Shown here: positions 30,270 to 37,722 of the stretch, piece after piece | Numbering within the stretch: position 1 is the stretch's first letter | Layout: each line of letters begins with the position of its first letter | Source of the DNA: a virus | Virus record (IMG/VR): IMGVR_UViG_3300046003_008735 | Span: 1 to 39,335 of that record | Strand: one strand, 5' to 3' | DNA: 39,335 nucleotides | Position numbers and translations under genes: made by a program | The notes under the pieces: generated by a model | The model's database searches: none | Told to the model about the DNA's origin: nothing | The model's input: the letters and a program-made list of their open reading frames with translations, nothing else

Positions 30270-32354
30270 TTAATTCAACTCGGAGTTGAAAAAATTTCTT
30301 CTAATCTCAAAGTTTTTGTCAACTTTTTCTATGTACTTAAAAATCCACTGTTGAAGTTTGTCTTTGTCCTTTATAAGTTGTTCAATATCTTCATTGTTCT
30401 TAAGAGGAAGTTCAACTACTTTAGTTGCGCCTTCTAAATAATGTGCACCGCTATTCTTTGGTCCGAATTTTACAGAACCATCATCTCCCAATAGAATCAA
30501 ATCCCAAACGATATTATCACAATCAATTCCATTACCATCAACAATAATGTAGTCCAAGTTTTGAAATGGTGAGTAAGTTCTGTATCCGTCCACTTGGGGT
30601 TCCATTTGTTTACCCAAAGACTCTTTCAGTTCCCATCCTTCTTTAGGTTGTTCTAAATCAGGTTGTAATCTATAATTCGTTGTAAGTTCCTCACCTTTGT
30701 TTATTTTTCTAGAAGCTGTTAAAAATCTTTTTTTATCCTTAAGAACATTGTGACAATTTGGAATTTCACTATGATTATGCATTTCACCAAGTTCGGTGAA
30801 ATTGTAATCTACGTAAGGTTTATTTATAGTGTGGAGTAATCCAATAGTCTCTCCTTCATCCAAATCTTTTTTTGCAAAAACACCCTTTCCTTGTATTTTA
30901 CTATTATCTATATAGTACTTTTTTTTTTCTTCAGATTCTGAAACTACTTCTTTTTCTGAAGAGTTTTTGATTTTTTCTTTCAATGTTTCAACAAATTTGT
31001 TTCCAATTTGTTTCATAAACTTTATGTAAGGTACATCAGGTTTGTCAGGAGAATGTCTATAAGGGTCTTCTGAAGGTCTTGTTTTTCTACCGAGATAGTT
31101 AAGACCTGAAATATTAGTAATACATTTATGTCCTCCAGAGTTTGATTGAATAAAGTCCCATGTGTTAACTCCAACCTTGTCCAAAGTTTGTTTTTCTTCC
31201 TCGGTCAATTCTGAAAAAGGTTTATCCATTATAGATTTTATTTTTCTCAAAATTTCTTCACCTCCATCCATGAAAGCTATTTTTCCACCGTAAAGAGCGT
31301 CGAAGTCCTTGAAGGTAAATCCCACACTTTCAGGTCCTACAGAAATTTCGCTTATCCATTTTAAAGTCGATAATGGAATAGTTCTTTGTTTAAGTTGAGG
31401 CTCGTAAATCTTGAGTACTTCTTGTGCTATTTCACCCAAATTGACTCCTTTAAGTTTTCTTTCTTTTTTGAACGGATTACAAGAAGCTTGAAGTAAACCC
31501 AAAGGCCACATGATTACAAGGAAATCGGCTTCAGGGTTAACTCTAAAAGGAGTATATCTATCGTAAGAACCAGTCTTCATACTACCAGCACCATATTGGA
31601 AAATAATACCGTCTTCAATTTTTCTTTTCGGGTAATTTTTCATTTGTTGAAAATAATCATCAGAACGACCTTGTAGTTTGTTTGCGTCTTCAGCGTTGGT
31701 TTCTTTCATCCAATTTCTTATGTTGGTTAAAATTGACATAAGAGATGGTTCAGAATCCATAACTAATTCCTCCATGAAACCTTTTCTGTTTTTAAAAGCC
31801 AAAATAAGTTTGTTAATTACAAACCCTAATAACATTTTGTTTTTTTGGAGTGGTTTTTCCTTGTCCAAACGAAATACATAGTTAACGACTTCTTCAGGTT
31901 TTATTTCATGTTTTGCAAAGTCTGCAGAATCAACTGTAGAAATTAATAAAATATCAGGTGATGGAAAAATATCCTTCGGACTTACTATTTGTGAAATTGT
32001 TTCAACGTTTGAACGTGCTTGTCTGAAAGATTTAGAAGCATCTTTTTCAGCACCAACTTGTTTATCGTGATGGTCTGTGTGAATTTTGAACATGGGTTTA
32101 CCATGGGCAAAGTCAACTAAAACCGGCATAATATCTCCTTGAGCATCGTTTTTCTTAACAGAAAACTCTTTATCACCATATTGAATTATGTGTGCCCCAA
32201 CAACTTTAATACCATTATCTTCCAAATATTTTTTCATTGCGATGGCTGTAGTTACACCATCTAAATCTTGGTGAAAATAAATTTCGGCTTTGGGATATCT
32301 TTTCCTCAAAGCCGAAATATCTCTTAATCCACTCTCTTTAATAATTTTTTTCAT
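30270..32354 (-). CDS. DHH phosphoesterase fused to a SET domain
   Basis: A 694-aa protein with two recognisable domains. Residues about 20-400 are a DHH/DHHA-type phosphoesterase: YFHQDLDGVTTAIAM (HxDxDG), FKIHTDHHDKQ (DHH motif), STVDSADF and the C-terminal SGGHKCITNISG (GGH). Residues about 480-560 are SET: IQGKGVFAKKDLDEG, MHNHSEIPNCH and NKGEELTTNYR. The last 120 residues are of unknown type. It begins MKKIIKES, with an IKE|S leader-like site. It may cut cyclic or short nucleotides and methylate lysine. The fusion is uncommon to my knowledge. It abuts the upstream leader gene with a 1-nt overlap. Confidence 0.85.
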   Translation of the reverse strand: MKKIIKESGLRDISALRKRYPKAEIYFHQDLDGVTTAIAMKKYLEDNGIKVVGAHIIQYGDKEFSVKKNDAQGDIMPVLVDFAHGKPMFKIHTDHHDKQVGAEKDASKSFRQARSNVETISQIVSPKDIFPSPDILLISTVDSADFAKHEIKPEEVVNYVFRLDKEKPLQKNKMLLGFVINKLILAFKNRKGFMEELVMDSEPSLMSILTNIRNWMKETNAEDANKLQGRSDDYFQQMKNYPKRKIEDGIIFQYGAGSMKTGSYDRYTPFRVNPEADFLVIMWPLGLLQASCNPFKKERKLKGVNLGEIAQEVLKIYEPQLKQRTIPLSTLKWISEISVGPESVGFTFKDFDALYGGKIAFMDGGEEILRKIKSIMDKPFSELTEEEKQTLDKVGVNTWDFIQSNSGGHKCITNISGLNYLGRKTRPSEDPYRHSPDKPDVPYIKFMKQIGNKFVETLKEKIKNSSEKEVVSESEEKKKYYIDNSKIQGKGVFAKKDLDEGETIGLLHTINKPYVDYNFTELGEMHNHSEIPNCHNVLKDKKRFLTASRKINKGEELTTNYRLQPDLEQPKEGWELKESLGKQMEPQVDGYRTYSPFQNLDYIIVDGNGIDCDNIVWDLILLGDDGSVKFGPKNSGAHYLEGATKVVELPLKNNEDIEQLIKDKDKLQQWIFKYIEKVDKNFEIRRNFFNSELN

Positions 32355-32734
32355 TAATCGGAATATACAAATAATTCTAATTTACCGTTATCACCAATAC
32401 TCAATTCAACTTGTTGAAAATATTTTGGCTTTCCTTTAACCATATCTTCAGGACTTGTACTTGACATCATAACTTTGTCATCGTTCTTGAATTTCAAAAA
32501 ATCTGTAGGTTTAATTGACATACCTACAGTCAATAACAAGTCTTTGTTATCTTTTTTTATTGAGGGTTTCCCTTTGACTGACGTAACTTTGTAATTTCTA
32601 TTTTTAGCGTTAGGAAAATTACTCTTTATTGTTTTTATACTAACGGGTTTTTCCATTATTTTGTTATCTTCACTGATAATTTTGGAAACTAATTTTACCA
32701 ACTCACTTTCTGTAAATCTTACAACTTTTTTCAT
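32354..32734 (-). CDS. Leader-bearing small protein, unknown function
   Basis: A 126-aa lysine-rich protein. Residues 1-22 are the clearest example of the shared leader (FTESELVKLVSKIISE), with IxE at the putative cleavage point. The rest is a compact beta-rich domain (KVTSVKGKPSIKKDNKDLLL, YFQQVELSIGDNGKLELFVY). I recognise no family. It is coupled to the DHH-SET gene at a 1-nt overlap, and one base separates it from the Dps-like gene stop. Confidence 0.65.
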   Translation of the reverse strand: MKKVVRFTESELVKLVSKIISEDNKIMEKPVSIKTIKSNFPNAKNRNYKVTSVKGKPSIKKDNKDLLLTVGMSIKPTDFLKFKNDDKVMMSSTSPEDMVKGKPKYFQQVELSIGDNGKLELFVYSD

Positions 32735-32735
32735 A

Positions 32736-33107
32736 TTAATATTTTAACGTAATCAAATATTTTGATTTATTGATTGTGGCAAGCATCTCATCTCTTATGT
32801 TCAACAAATCTGAATCGTATTTCGAGTCCAACTGTTCAGATAACCCAACGAAAAATTCAGTGATACCATCCATGAAGTTTTGCATATTAAGAGCACTTAT
32901 GTCTTGAAACATCAATCCGAACTCGGCTTCGAATTCAGGTCTTCCATATTTTCCCATCATAACCTCTGTGAACTCGTCTATAAATTCACCCAACTTATCA
33001 TAAATTTCACCGTAAAGTCTATGTTTAGCATCACCATAAGTTTGCCAATGTAAGAACTTCCATTGTAATTGAATCTGTACAAGTTTTTTAATTATTTCTT
33101 CTTTCAT
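32736..33107 (-). CDS. Dps/ferritin-like helical protein
   Basis: A 123-aa all-helical protein. WKFLHWQTYGDAKHRLYGEI is close to the Dps motif (hhWNvkGpxFhxlHelf), and LGEFIDEFTEVMMGKYGRPE continues the second helix as in Dps (iDeiAER). The metal-site His and Asp/Glu positions appear partly kept. It resembles the phage DUF5856-type ferritin-like proteins. It could bind iron or DNA, or simply be a structural four-helix bundle. It lies in the late operon after the 34144 gene. Confidence 0.6.
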   Translation of the reverse strand: MKEEIIKKLVQIQLQWKFLHWQTYGDAKHRLYGEIYDKLGEFIDEFTEVMMGKYGRPEFEAEFGLMFQDISALNMQNFMDGITEFFVGLSEQLDSKYDSDLLNIRDEMLATINKSKYLITLKY

Positions 33108-33118
33108 ATCTTATTCTT

Positions 33119-34144
33119 TTACAGAAGGGCCAAAGCCGCTCTACCTAAATTATTTGAAAATAAATCTCCAACAAAATCTACGATATTGGTGTCTGATTTT
33201 TTTGTTGGTGTTGATGTTGTTTTACTTACTTCAGATTGTTTAATGTCAGGGAAATCCTCGGAAGCATACTTTTGAGCTTCAGCTGTCTTATTATACTCTT
33301 CCATTTTTCTTGCAACTTCATCTTCACCACCTAATTTTTCCATCACTTCTTCAGGTGAAGTCGCATCCACAATTCCAACCCAATCCAAAAATCCCAACCA
33401 ATATTTAGTTTGTCTTATCAAAATTCTCATTCTTCTATCTCCAAGTAATCTCGGAGCTCCACCCAAGAATATTTGTGACATTGCACCTCTTTTAGTAAGG
33501 GCTGCAGGGTCGTAAATTTTTGTAGTCTTAAGGAAGTCTTGAAGTTGATTTATATTTCTAACTTGGTCTGCTTGGGATATAGTTTTCATAGATGCTAATT
33601 TGCCAGCTTCAGCTCTCAATTTTGTTGATTTAGCACCTGCTCTTTCTAATAATGTCAACCAATCATTAATTGTATTTCTAAACCCTTTGAAAATTCCACC
33701 TGGTAATACGTCAAGTCTACTTTTTACATCCGGTGCCCAATCGGCGGCTTTAGCAACAAAACTTCCAACAACACCAGGTTGTTTTGCAACTTTTTCCAAC
33801 TCAAGTGCGGCATCCACGGTCTTACCTGCTTTGGCTAAAGATTCGGCTTTTTTCAACATATCCGCAGCTCCACCCCCGATTCTTAATGCACCCATTACAG
33901 GTTTTGCAACAACGTCACCAAGTATAGGTAATGCGCTTACGAAAGATAATGTTCCAAACAAATAGTCACCTCTCGAAAAATATCTTACCCCATTTATAAT
34001 ATCAACTATACCTGTAGGGTCAACAATTCCAAGGAGTTCCAAACCTATGTCACCCCAAACACTTTCGTGAAGGTTTTTTTCCTCTTGAACTTTCCTTTTT
34101 ATAACATTCAATAATTGTTTCTCTGTGAGGATATATTTCGGCAT
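33119..34144 (-). CDS. Leader-bearing protein with hydrophobic core, possible head-internal or ejected protein
   Basis: A 341-aa protein. Residues 1-21 are the leader (YILTEKQLLNVIKRKVQE). Residues about 35-95 are apolar and Gly-rich (GLELLGIVDPTGIVDIINGV, GTLSFVSALPILGDVVAKPV). Alanine-rich helices (AADMLKKAESLAKAGKTVDA) and a Ser/Thr/Lys tail follow. The same plan is seen in the 3113 protein: leader, hydrophobic core, then helices. It heads the long late operon and has a TATTTAT box. I infer a packaged, membrane-active ejection protein. A pre-toxin-like domain of a secreted toxin is the alternative. Confidence 0.65.
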   Translation of the reverse strand: MPKYILTEKQLLNVIKRKVQEEKNLHESVWGDIGLELLGIVDPTGIVDIINGVRYFSRGDYLFGTLSFVSALPILGDVVAKPVMGALRIGGGAADMLKKAESLAKAGKTVDAALELEKVAKQPGVVGSFVAKAADWAPDVKSRLDVLPGGIFKGFRNTINDWLTLLERAGAKSTKLRAEAGKLASMKTISQADQVRNINQLQDFLKTTKIYDPAALTKRGAMSQIFLGGAPRLLGDRRMRILIRQTKYWLGFLDWVGIVDATSPEEVMEKLGGEDEVARKMEEYNKTAEAQKYASEDFPDIKQSEVSKTTSTPTKKSDTNIVDFVGDLFSNNLGRAALALL

Positions 34145-34158
34145 TAATATTTTTCTTT

Positions 34159-34165
34159 ATAAATA
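34159..34165 (-). promoter_or_regulatory. TATTTAT box (late-type)
   Basis: ATATTTATA on the minus strand, 14 nt ahead of the ATG at 34144. It would drive the 5-kb operon 34144-29145. Confidence 0.5.
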
Positions 34166-34181
34166 TCCATATAAAGAAAAA

Positions 34182-34198
34182 AGGGTCTTACGAACCCT
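34182..34198 (-). terminator. Terminator overlapping the methyltransferase stop
   Basis: On the minus strand AGGGT-TCGTAAG-ACCCT is followed by six T. The methyltransferase stop codon (34188-34190) lies in the loop, so translation would run into the hairpin. Confidence 0.75.
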
Positions 34199-35081
34199 CT
34201 TTAAATTCAATCTCCATTTGTTTCTTTTTATCGATAAAATTTTGAACTCTCTCTTTTGCCACTTTACAATATTCTTCACTCAATTCTATACCAACCCATC
34301 TTCTACCCTCTATTACCGCAGCAACCAAACTAGTTCCACTTCCAGCGAATGGGTCCATAACTACATCATTTCTATAGGTCAGGATTTTAATTGCCTTTAG
34401 TGGAATGTCCAATGAAAAGGTGGCTTTAGTAAGTTGTTTAGTATCTGCAAAATAGTTCCATTGACCAAAAACTAATTCTTTGAACTCATCTTTGTCTTTA
34501 TCTGTATAAGTGATTTTTGTCCTTTTAAAACCCTCTTCATCCTCAACTTCAACAGGAGTTCCAATCCATTGAGATTCTCCTTTAATTTCTTTGATATGAA
34601 GTTTCTTATAAGCAAGTATAATACATTCTTTTGGATTATAGATATAAGGACTTGAAGGGCTCATCCAAGAACCCCAAGCGGTAAGTTTAACTCTATGTGG
34701 AGTATCTTCATCGAGGTCAACAACTCCGAAAGGTTGAAACCCTACCTTTTTCATAACAGCCCAAAAATCTGCCATAAACATTACTCTTCCACCTCTTCCT
34801 TTAACATTTACCTCATATGGGATGTTAATTGCAACCCTACCGTCATCTTTGATAATTCTAAAAACTTCTGTTAACCATTTTTCTGTCCAAACCCAATAGT
34901 CTTCCATCAACATAAAATCATCATGCGTATCATATTTGATACCACAATTATAAGGTGGGCTGGTTACAACCAAATCAACGGAGTTATCTGGCATCTTTTT
35001 CATAACTTCAATACAGTCTCCGTTATGTAACTGATTAATAAAATTTTCCACTATTTTCTTATTTTTATTTAATAATACCAA
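34188..35081 (-). CDS. DNA (N4-cytosine or N6-adenine) methyltransferase
   Basis: A 297-aa protein. HNGDCIEVMKKMPDNSVDLV and VTSPPYNCGIKYD carry motif IV (SPPY, found in N4-cytosine and some N6-adenine enzymes). VVMDPFAGSGTSLVAAVIEG is the SAM-binding motif I. The order (IV before I) is beta class. The longest frame begins at a TTG at 35081; a downstream GTG is also possible. No restriction enzyme is adjacent, so it is probably an orphan that hides phage DNA from host restriction or tunes regulation. Target specificity cannot be read. Confidence 0.93.
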   Translation of the reverse strand: MVLLNKNKKIVENFINQLHNGDCIEVMKKMPDNSVDLVVTSPPYNCGIKYDTHDDFMLMEDYWVWTEKWLTEVFRIIKDDGRVAINIPYEVNVKGRGGRVMFMADFWAVMKKVGFQPFGVVDLDEDTPHRVKLTAWGSWMSPSSPYIYNPKECIILAYKKLHIKEIKGESQWIGTPVEVEDEEGFKRTKITYTDKDKDEFKELVFGQWNYFADTKQLTKATFSLDIPLKAIKILTYRNDVVMDPFAGSGTSLVAAVIEGRRWVGIELSEEYCKVAKERVQNFIDKKKQMEIEFKEGS

Positions 35082-35122
35082 TTATTTTCCATTAAGTCCA
35101 GCAAAATGAAAAATATTTTCCA

Positions 35123-35524
35123 TTATAGTTTTCCCTCCTGTTTCAGTTGTTCTCTAATCTTCGTTGCAGATATTTCACTTACTTCTTGAGGTGGTACGTG
35201 TTCAATGATATCATATCCAACACCTCGACCGAAATTAACAGATTCTATATCGGGGATAATCATAATCTTTATTGTCTCATTAGAAAGATATTTCCATAAT
35301 TCATTTCTAATGTTCCTTTCAACTTCTTGAGCAGTATATGGATTTTTTTCATCAGTTTCAATGTCTCTTATACAAATAAGAACATTCTTACCTTCATTCA
35401 ATCTTTGGTCTATTAACCAACGATGACCTTCGTGCCAAGGTTGCCAACGTCCAATAAACATTGAATATTGTTTAGTACTTGTGTTCTTTAATTTTGGGTC
35501 TCCTTCAACGTGTACTTTTTGCAT
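35123..35524 (-). CDS. HxGH nucleotidylyltransferase (NadM/cytidylyltransferase-like)
   Basis: A 133-aa protein. MFIGRWQPWHEGHRWLID carries the GRxQPxHxGH motif, and EISATKIREQL the ISxTxxR motif, of the nucleotidylyltransferase superfamily. NMN adenylyltransferase (NAD salvage) fits best; glycerol-3-phosphate cytidylyltransferase or pantetheine-phosphate adenylyltransferase types are possible. It lacks the ATP-sulfurylase sequence pattern, so I do not call it ATP sulfurylase in spite of the overlapping APS kinase gene. It overlaps that gene by 20 nt. Confidence 0.8.
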   Translation of the reverse strand: MQKVHVEGDPKLKNTSTKQYSMFIGRWQPWHEGHRWLIDQRLNEGKNVLICIRDIETDEKNPYTAQEVERNIRNELWKYLSNETIKIMIIPDIESVNFGRGVGYDIIEHVPPQEVSEISATKIREQLKQEGKL

Positions 35525-35948
35525 ATTCTAAAAGTTTTTTTACTGATTCTTCAACATCATCAAACGTTGTATCAATATCGAAGTAATTCTCAACTGGTTG
35601 TTGATAGTCGCTTACAAAATAATTTTCTCTACCTCTAACCTCTGAAGTATGGACGTAAACCTCAATCAGGTTATTCCCAATTTTTTCTTTGAACTTATCT
35701 CTTTGGTCTTTGTATGGAGAAACCAAAGAAACAACAACATCTTTTCCTTTCTTATGGAGGTAATGTGTAATTTGTTGAGCAAGTTCAATATTTTTTCTCC
35801 TACCTGTTTCAGAATAATCCTTATTATCGTACAAGTCCCTTAAGTCATCACCATCAATATGAAACACATCTGAACCCATTTTTAACATCATTTGTTTACA
35901 TATAGTTGTTTTACCTGCACCAGGTTGCCCCGTTAACCAATAAATCAT
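35505..35948 (-). CDS. cysC: Adenylylsulfate (APS) kinase-like protein
   Basis: A 147-aa protein. IYWLTGQPGAGKTTICKQ is a Walker A loop. VFHIDGDDLRDLYDNKDYSE, then TGRRKNI, matches the APS-binding DGDxxR and (F/Y)SxxxRxxNI motifs. VVVSLVSPYKDQRDKF is the SPYxxxR segment. It should make PAPS, the donor for sulfotransferases, from APS and ATP. It is somewhat shorter than cellular CysC (about 180-200 aa). It shares ATGA overlaps with its neighbours. PAPS would feed the three sulfotransferase-like proteins; another kinase substrate cannot be excluded. Confidence 0.8.
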   Translation of the reverse strand: MIYWLTGQPGAGKTTICKQMMLKMGSDVFHIDGDDLRDLYDNKDYSETGRRKNIELAQQITHYLHKKGKDVVVSLVSPYKDQRDKFKEKIGNNLIEVYVHTSEVRGRENYFVSDYQQPVENYFDIDTTFDDVEESVKKLLEYAKSTR

Positions 35949-36862
35949 TTTTCTAAATTTTGAATTTTTCTTTCAAGATAAAATGCCGCTTTTTTCAAAT
36001 CTTCAATCTCTTTTTGTTTGTCTTTTTTTCCTGCTCTGGCAATATACTTTACGACATTGAATAAATAAGCGTCTTGGTCCAAATCCCAAGCTTCACAAAC
36101 TTTAATAACCTCATAAGGGTTCTCTTCACCACCATAATGGTTAGGGTGATTCACCATTTCTTTTTCAGGAAAGAAAGTTTCATTTAGTGCTGCCATATTT
36201 GAATTTTTTTTCTTGGTTACTATTGGGCAATAATAAGTTTTTAAATCAGGATGCCAATAATAAAGACCATTTTTACTTTGTTTATTAACTTCATCTATGT
36301 GAGGTAATTCCAAAATTTCGTATGTCACGTCACCCCATTCACTTACTATTTCATAATCAGTTTTCATCATATGAAGTCCTTCTTCATCATTTCTGGGATT
36401 GTTGAAAAATGAAAGTGTTCCGTGTTCTTTTAAAATATTTGGAGCAAATTTTTGAAACCCGTGAATTTCTTCTCTCCAAGTATCGATGTATATCCCATCA
36501 AATTTTGGCATGTACTTGATGTACCATTGCCAATCCCCATACATAATTTTGACTCTTGGGTTCAAATGCCAACCATCTTCAAACATTTTTGTATAAACAT
36601 CGATGTGGGGTTCAATTATCCAGTGTTCTTCTATATCATATTTTTCTATGAAAAAATCAACAATACCTAATCCAAACCCTACATTGAGAATCTTTCCTCC
36701 ATTTCTGCAGACTATTTCTGCAGATTTTTCCATGATAGGAGTTTCCCAATACATCATAATAGCATTACCATCTTCATCTAACAATCTTCCATCGTTAGTG
36801 TAAGTAAGTTTTTGATTTATATATGGTTTACTGTCTGTCATCAGGGATTTTACTATGCTCAT
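35945..36862 (-). CDS. Guanidinoacetate-methyltransferase-like protein fused to DUF3310
   Basis: A 305-aa fusion. Residues about 35-215 resemble guanidinoacetate/arginine N-methyltransferases: MMYWETPIMEKSAEIVC, KILNVGFGLGIVDFFI (SAM motif I), EHWIIEPHIDVY and FDGIYIDTWREE. Residues about 235-303 are DUF3310: VNHPNHYGGEENPYEVIKVC, DAYLFNVVKYIARAGKK, ending in a helix. DUF3310 includes phage T7 gp1.7, a nucleotide kinase-related protein. The fusion is unusual. It overlaps the upstream 61-aa gene by 35 nt and the APS kinase gene by 4 nt. Confidence 0.85.
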   Translation of the reverse strand: MSIVKSLMTDSKPYINQKLTYTNDGRLLDEDGNAIMMYWETPIMEKSAEIVCRNGGKILNVGFGLGIVDFFIEKYDIEEHWIIEPHIDVYTKMFEDGWHLNPRVKIMYGDWQWYIKYMPKFDGIYIDTWREEIHGFQKFAPNILKEHGTLSFFNNPRNDEEGLHMMKTDYEIVSEWGDVTYEILELPHIDEVNKQSKNGLYYWHPDLKTYYCPIVTKKKNSNMAALNETFFPEKEMVNHPNHYGGEENPYEVIKVCEAWDLDQDAYLFNVVKYIARAGKKDKQKEIEDLKKAAFYLERKIQNLEK

Positions 36863-37013
36863 AGAAATAACTGTCTATGAGTTCATTTTTATTTTTTGAC
36901 TCTTCAAGTTCAATTTTTAATTTATGGTTTAAATAAATTGAATATGAAAGACAAACTAGTAAAAATGTGATTATAAAAAACAAGATGTTAATTTTATATT
37001 GTTTCATTTCCAA
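36828..37013 (-). CDS. Small single-span membrane protein
   Basis: A 61-aa protein. KINILFFIITFLLVCLSYSI is a single N-terminal membrane span, followed by a charged helix (KIELEESKNKNELIDSYFYE). The type I-like order (short basic start, span, polar tail) resembles spanin or holin-accessory proteins, but there is no diagnostic motif. It overlaps both the sulfotransferase-like gene (10 nt) and the methyltransferase-fusion gene. Confidence 0.6.
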   Translation of the reverse strand: MEMKQYKINILFFIITFLLVCLSYSIYLNHKLKIELEESKNKNELIDSYFYEHSKIPDDRQ

Positions 37014-37612
37014 GAATTTTTATCATAAAGCCAGTCTGAAAAATGGTAAGGAAAAGTTTGAATAACCATTTCTGCAATTTCTTCATTATAATAATCTTTC
37101 CAATTAGTCTTACCTTCGGGATGTTCATTCATTCTATATTGAGTAAATTTTTTCAAGATACCTGATTTGAAAAAATTAGATTCAATCACGAAAGGAATTT
37201 TCGAATAATCTTCAAACATATTTTCCAGCCTAACAATATAGTCAGGTTTACGTTCTTCAAAAAAGAAACACCCTAAACTTTTCCTTTGAGACAAAATTTT
37301 AATAACAAAACTATTAAAATTTTCTAACGGTCCATATCTGTATTCAGAAACAATTTGTGAGAATGGGTTCCTTAATGACGACAAAACTTTAAACCCATAA
37401 GGTATTGAATCAGAATAACAACCATGAATTCTTTGAGGTCTGTTATTTAAAACCTCAAAGTCTTTACCGTTAAACTTATAAAACTTAAATCTCAATTCAT
37501 TGAGAATATTTACCATTGTTGTTGACCCAGTTTTATGACCGGTCCAAGAAACAACTTGGTAATCTAAAGATGCGTTAAAAAAAGACTCTATATTTAGTTT
37601 TTCTTCACCCAC
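37004..37612 (-). CDS. Sulfotransferase-like protein (3 of 3)
   Basis: A 202-aa protein. YQVVSWTGHKTGSTTMVNIL near residue 18 is the phosphosulfate-binding loop (HKTGSTT). KVLSSLRNPFSQIVSEYR near residue 75 is the 3'-phosphate motif. The start is GTG at 37612, overlapping the end of a 41-aa gene. It is in the same operon as APS kinase, which supports a PAPS-using function. The acceptor is unknown. Sequence divergence from the other two suggests separate acceptors or separate acquisition. Confidence 0.8.
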   Translation of the reverse strand: MGEEKLNIESFFNASLDYQVVSWTGHKTGSTTMVNILNELRFKFYKFNGKDFEVLNNRPQRIHGCYSDSIPYGFKVLSSLRNPFSQIVSEYRYGPLENFNSFVIKILSQRKSLGCFFFEERKPDYIVRLENMFEDYSKIPFVIESNFFKSGILKKFTQYRMNEHPEGKTNWKDYYNEEIAEMVIQTFPYHFSDWLYDKNSWK

Positions 37613-37719
37613 TTTTTCTCCATATATTCAATGTAACGGTGAGTCTTATTACCATTATATAACATCCAAACAAAGTAATAATCAAACCACCACTCAAGTT
37701 TTTTTAGTAATTTTTTCAT
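37594..37719 (-). CDS. 41-aa basic aromatic protein
   Basis: A short frame between two real genes: MKKLLKKLEWWFDYYFVWML, then YNGNKTHRYIEYMEKKWVKKN. It begins 3 nt after the 37723 stop, fills a gap that would otherwise be empty, and overlaps the GTG start of the sulfotransferase gene by 19 nt, as in other coupled pairs here. An amphipathic membrane-surface helix is likely. The function is unknown. Confidence 0.5.
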   Translation of the reverse strand: MKKLLKKLEWWFDYYFVWMLYNGNKTHRYIEYMEKKWVKKN

Positions 37720-37722
37720 TTA

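Noticed and set aside
35123-35524. ATP sulfurylase partner for the APS kinase
   Set aside because: The motifs (GRWQPWHEGH, ISATKIR) fit NMN adenylyltransferase or cytidylyltransferase types, and the protein is too short for ATP sulfurylase.
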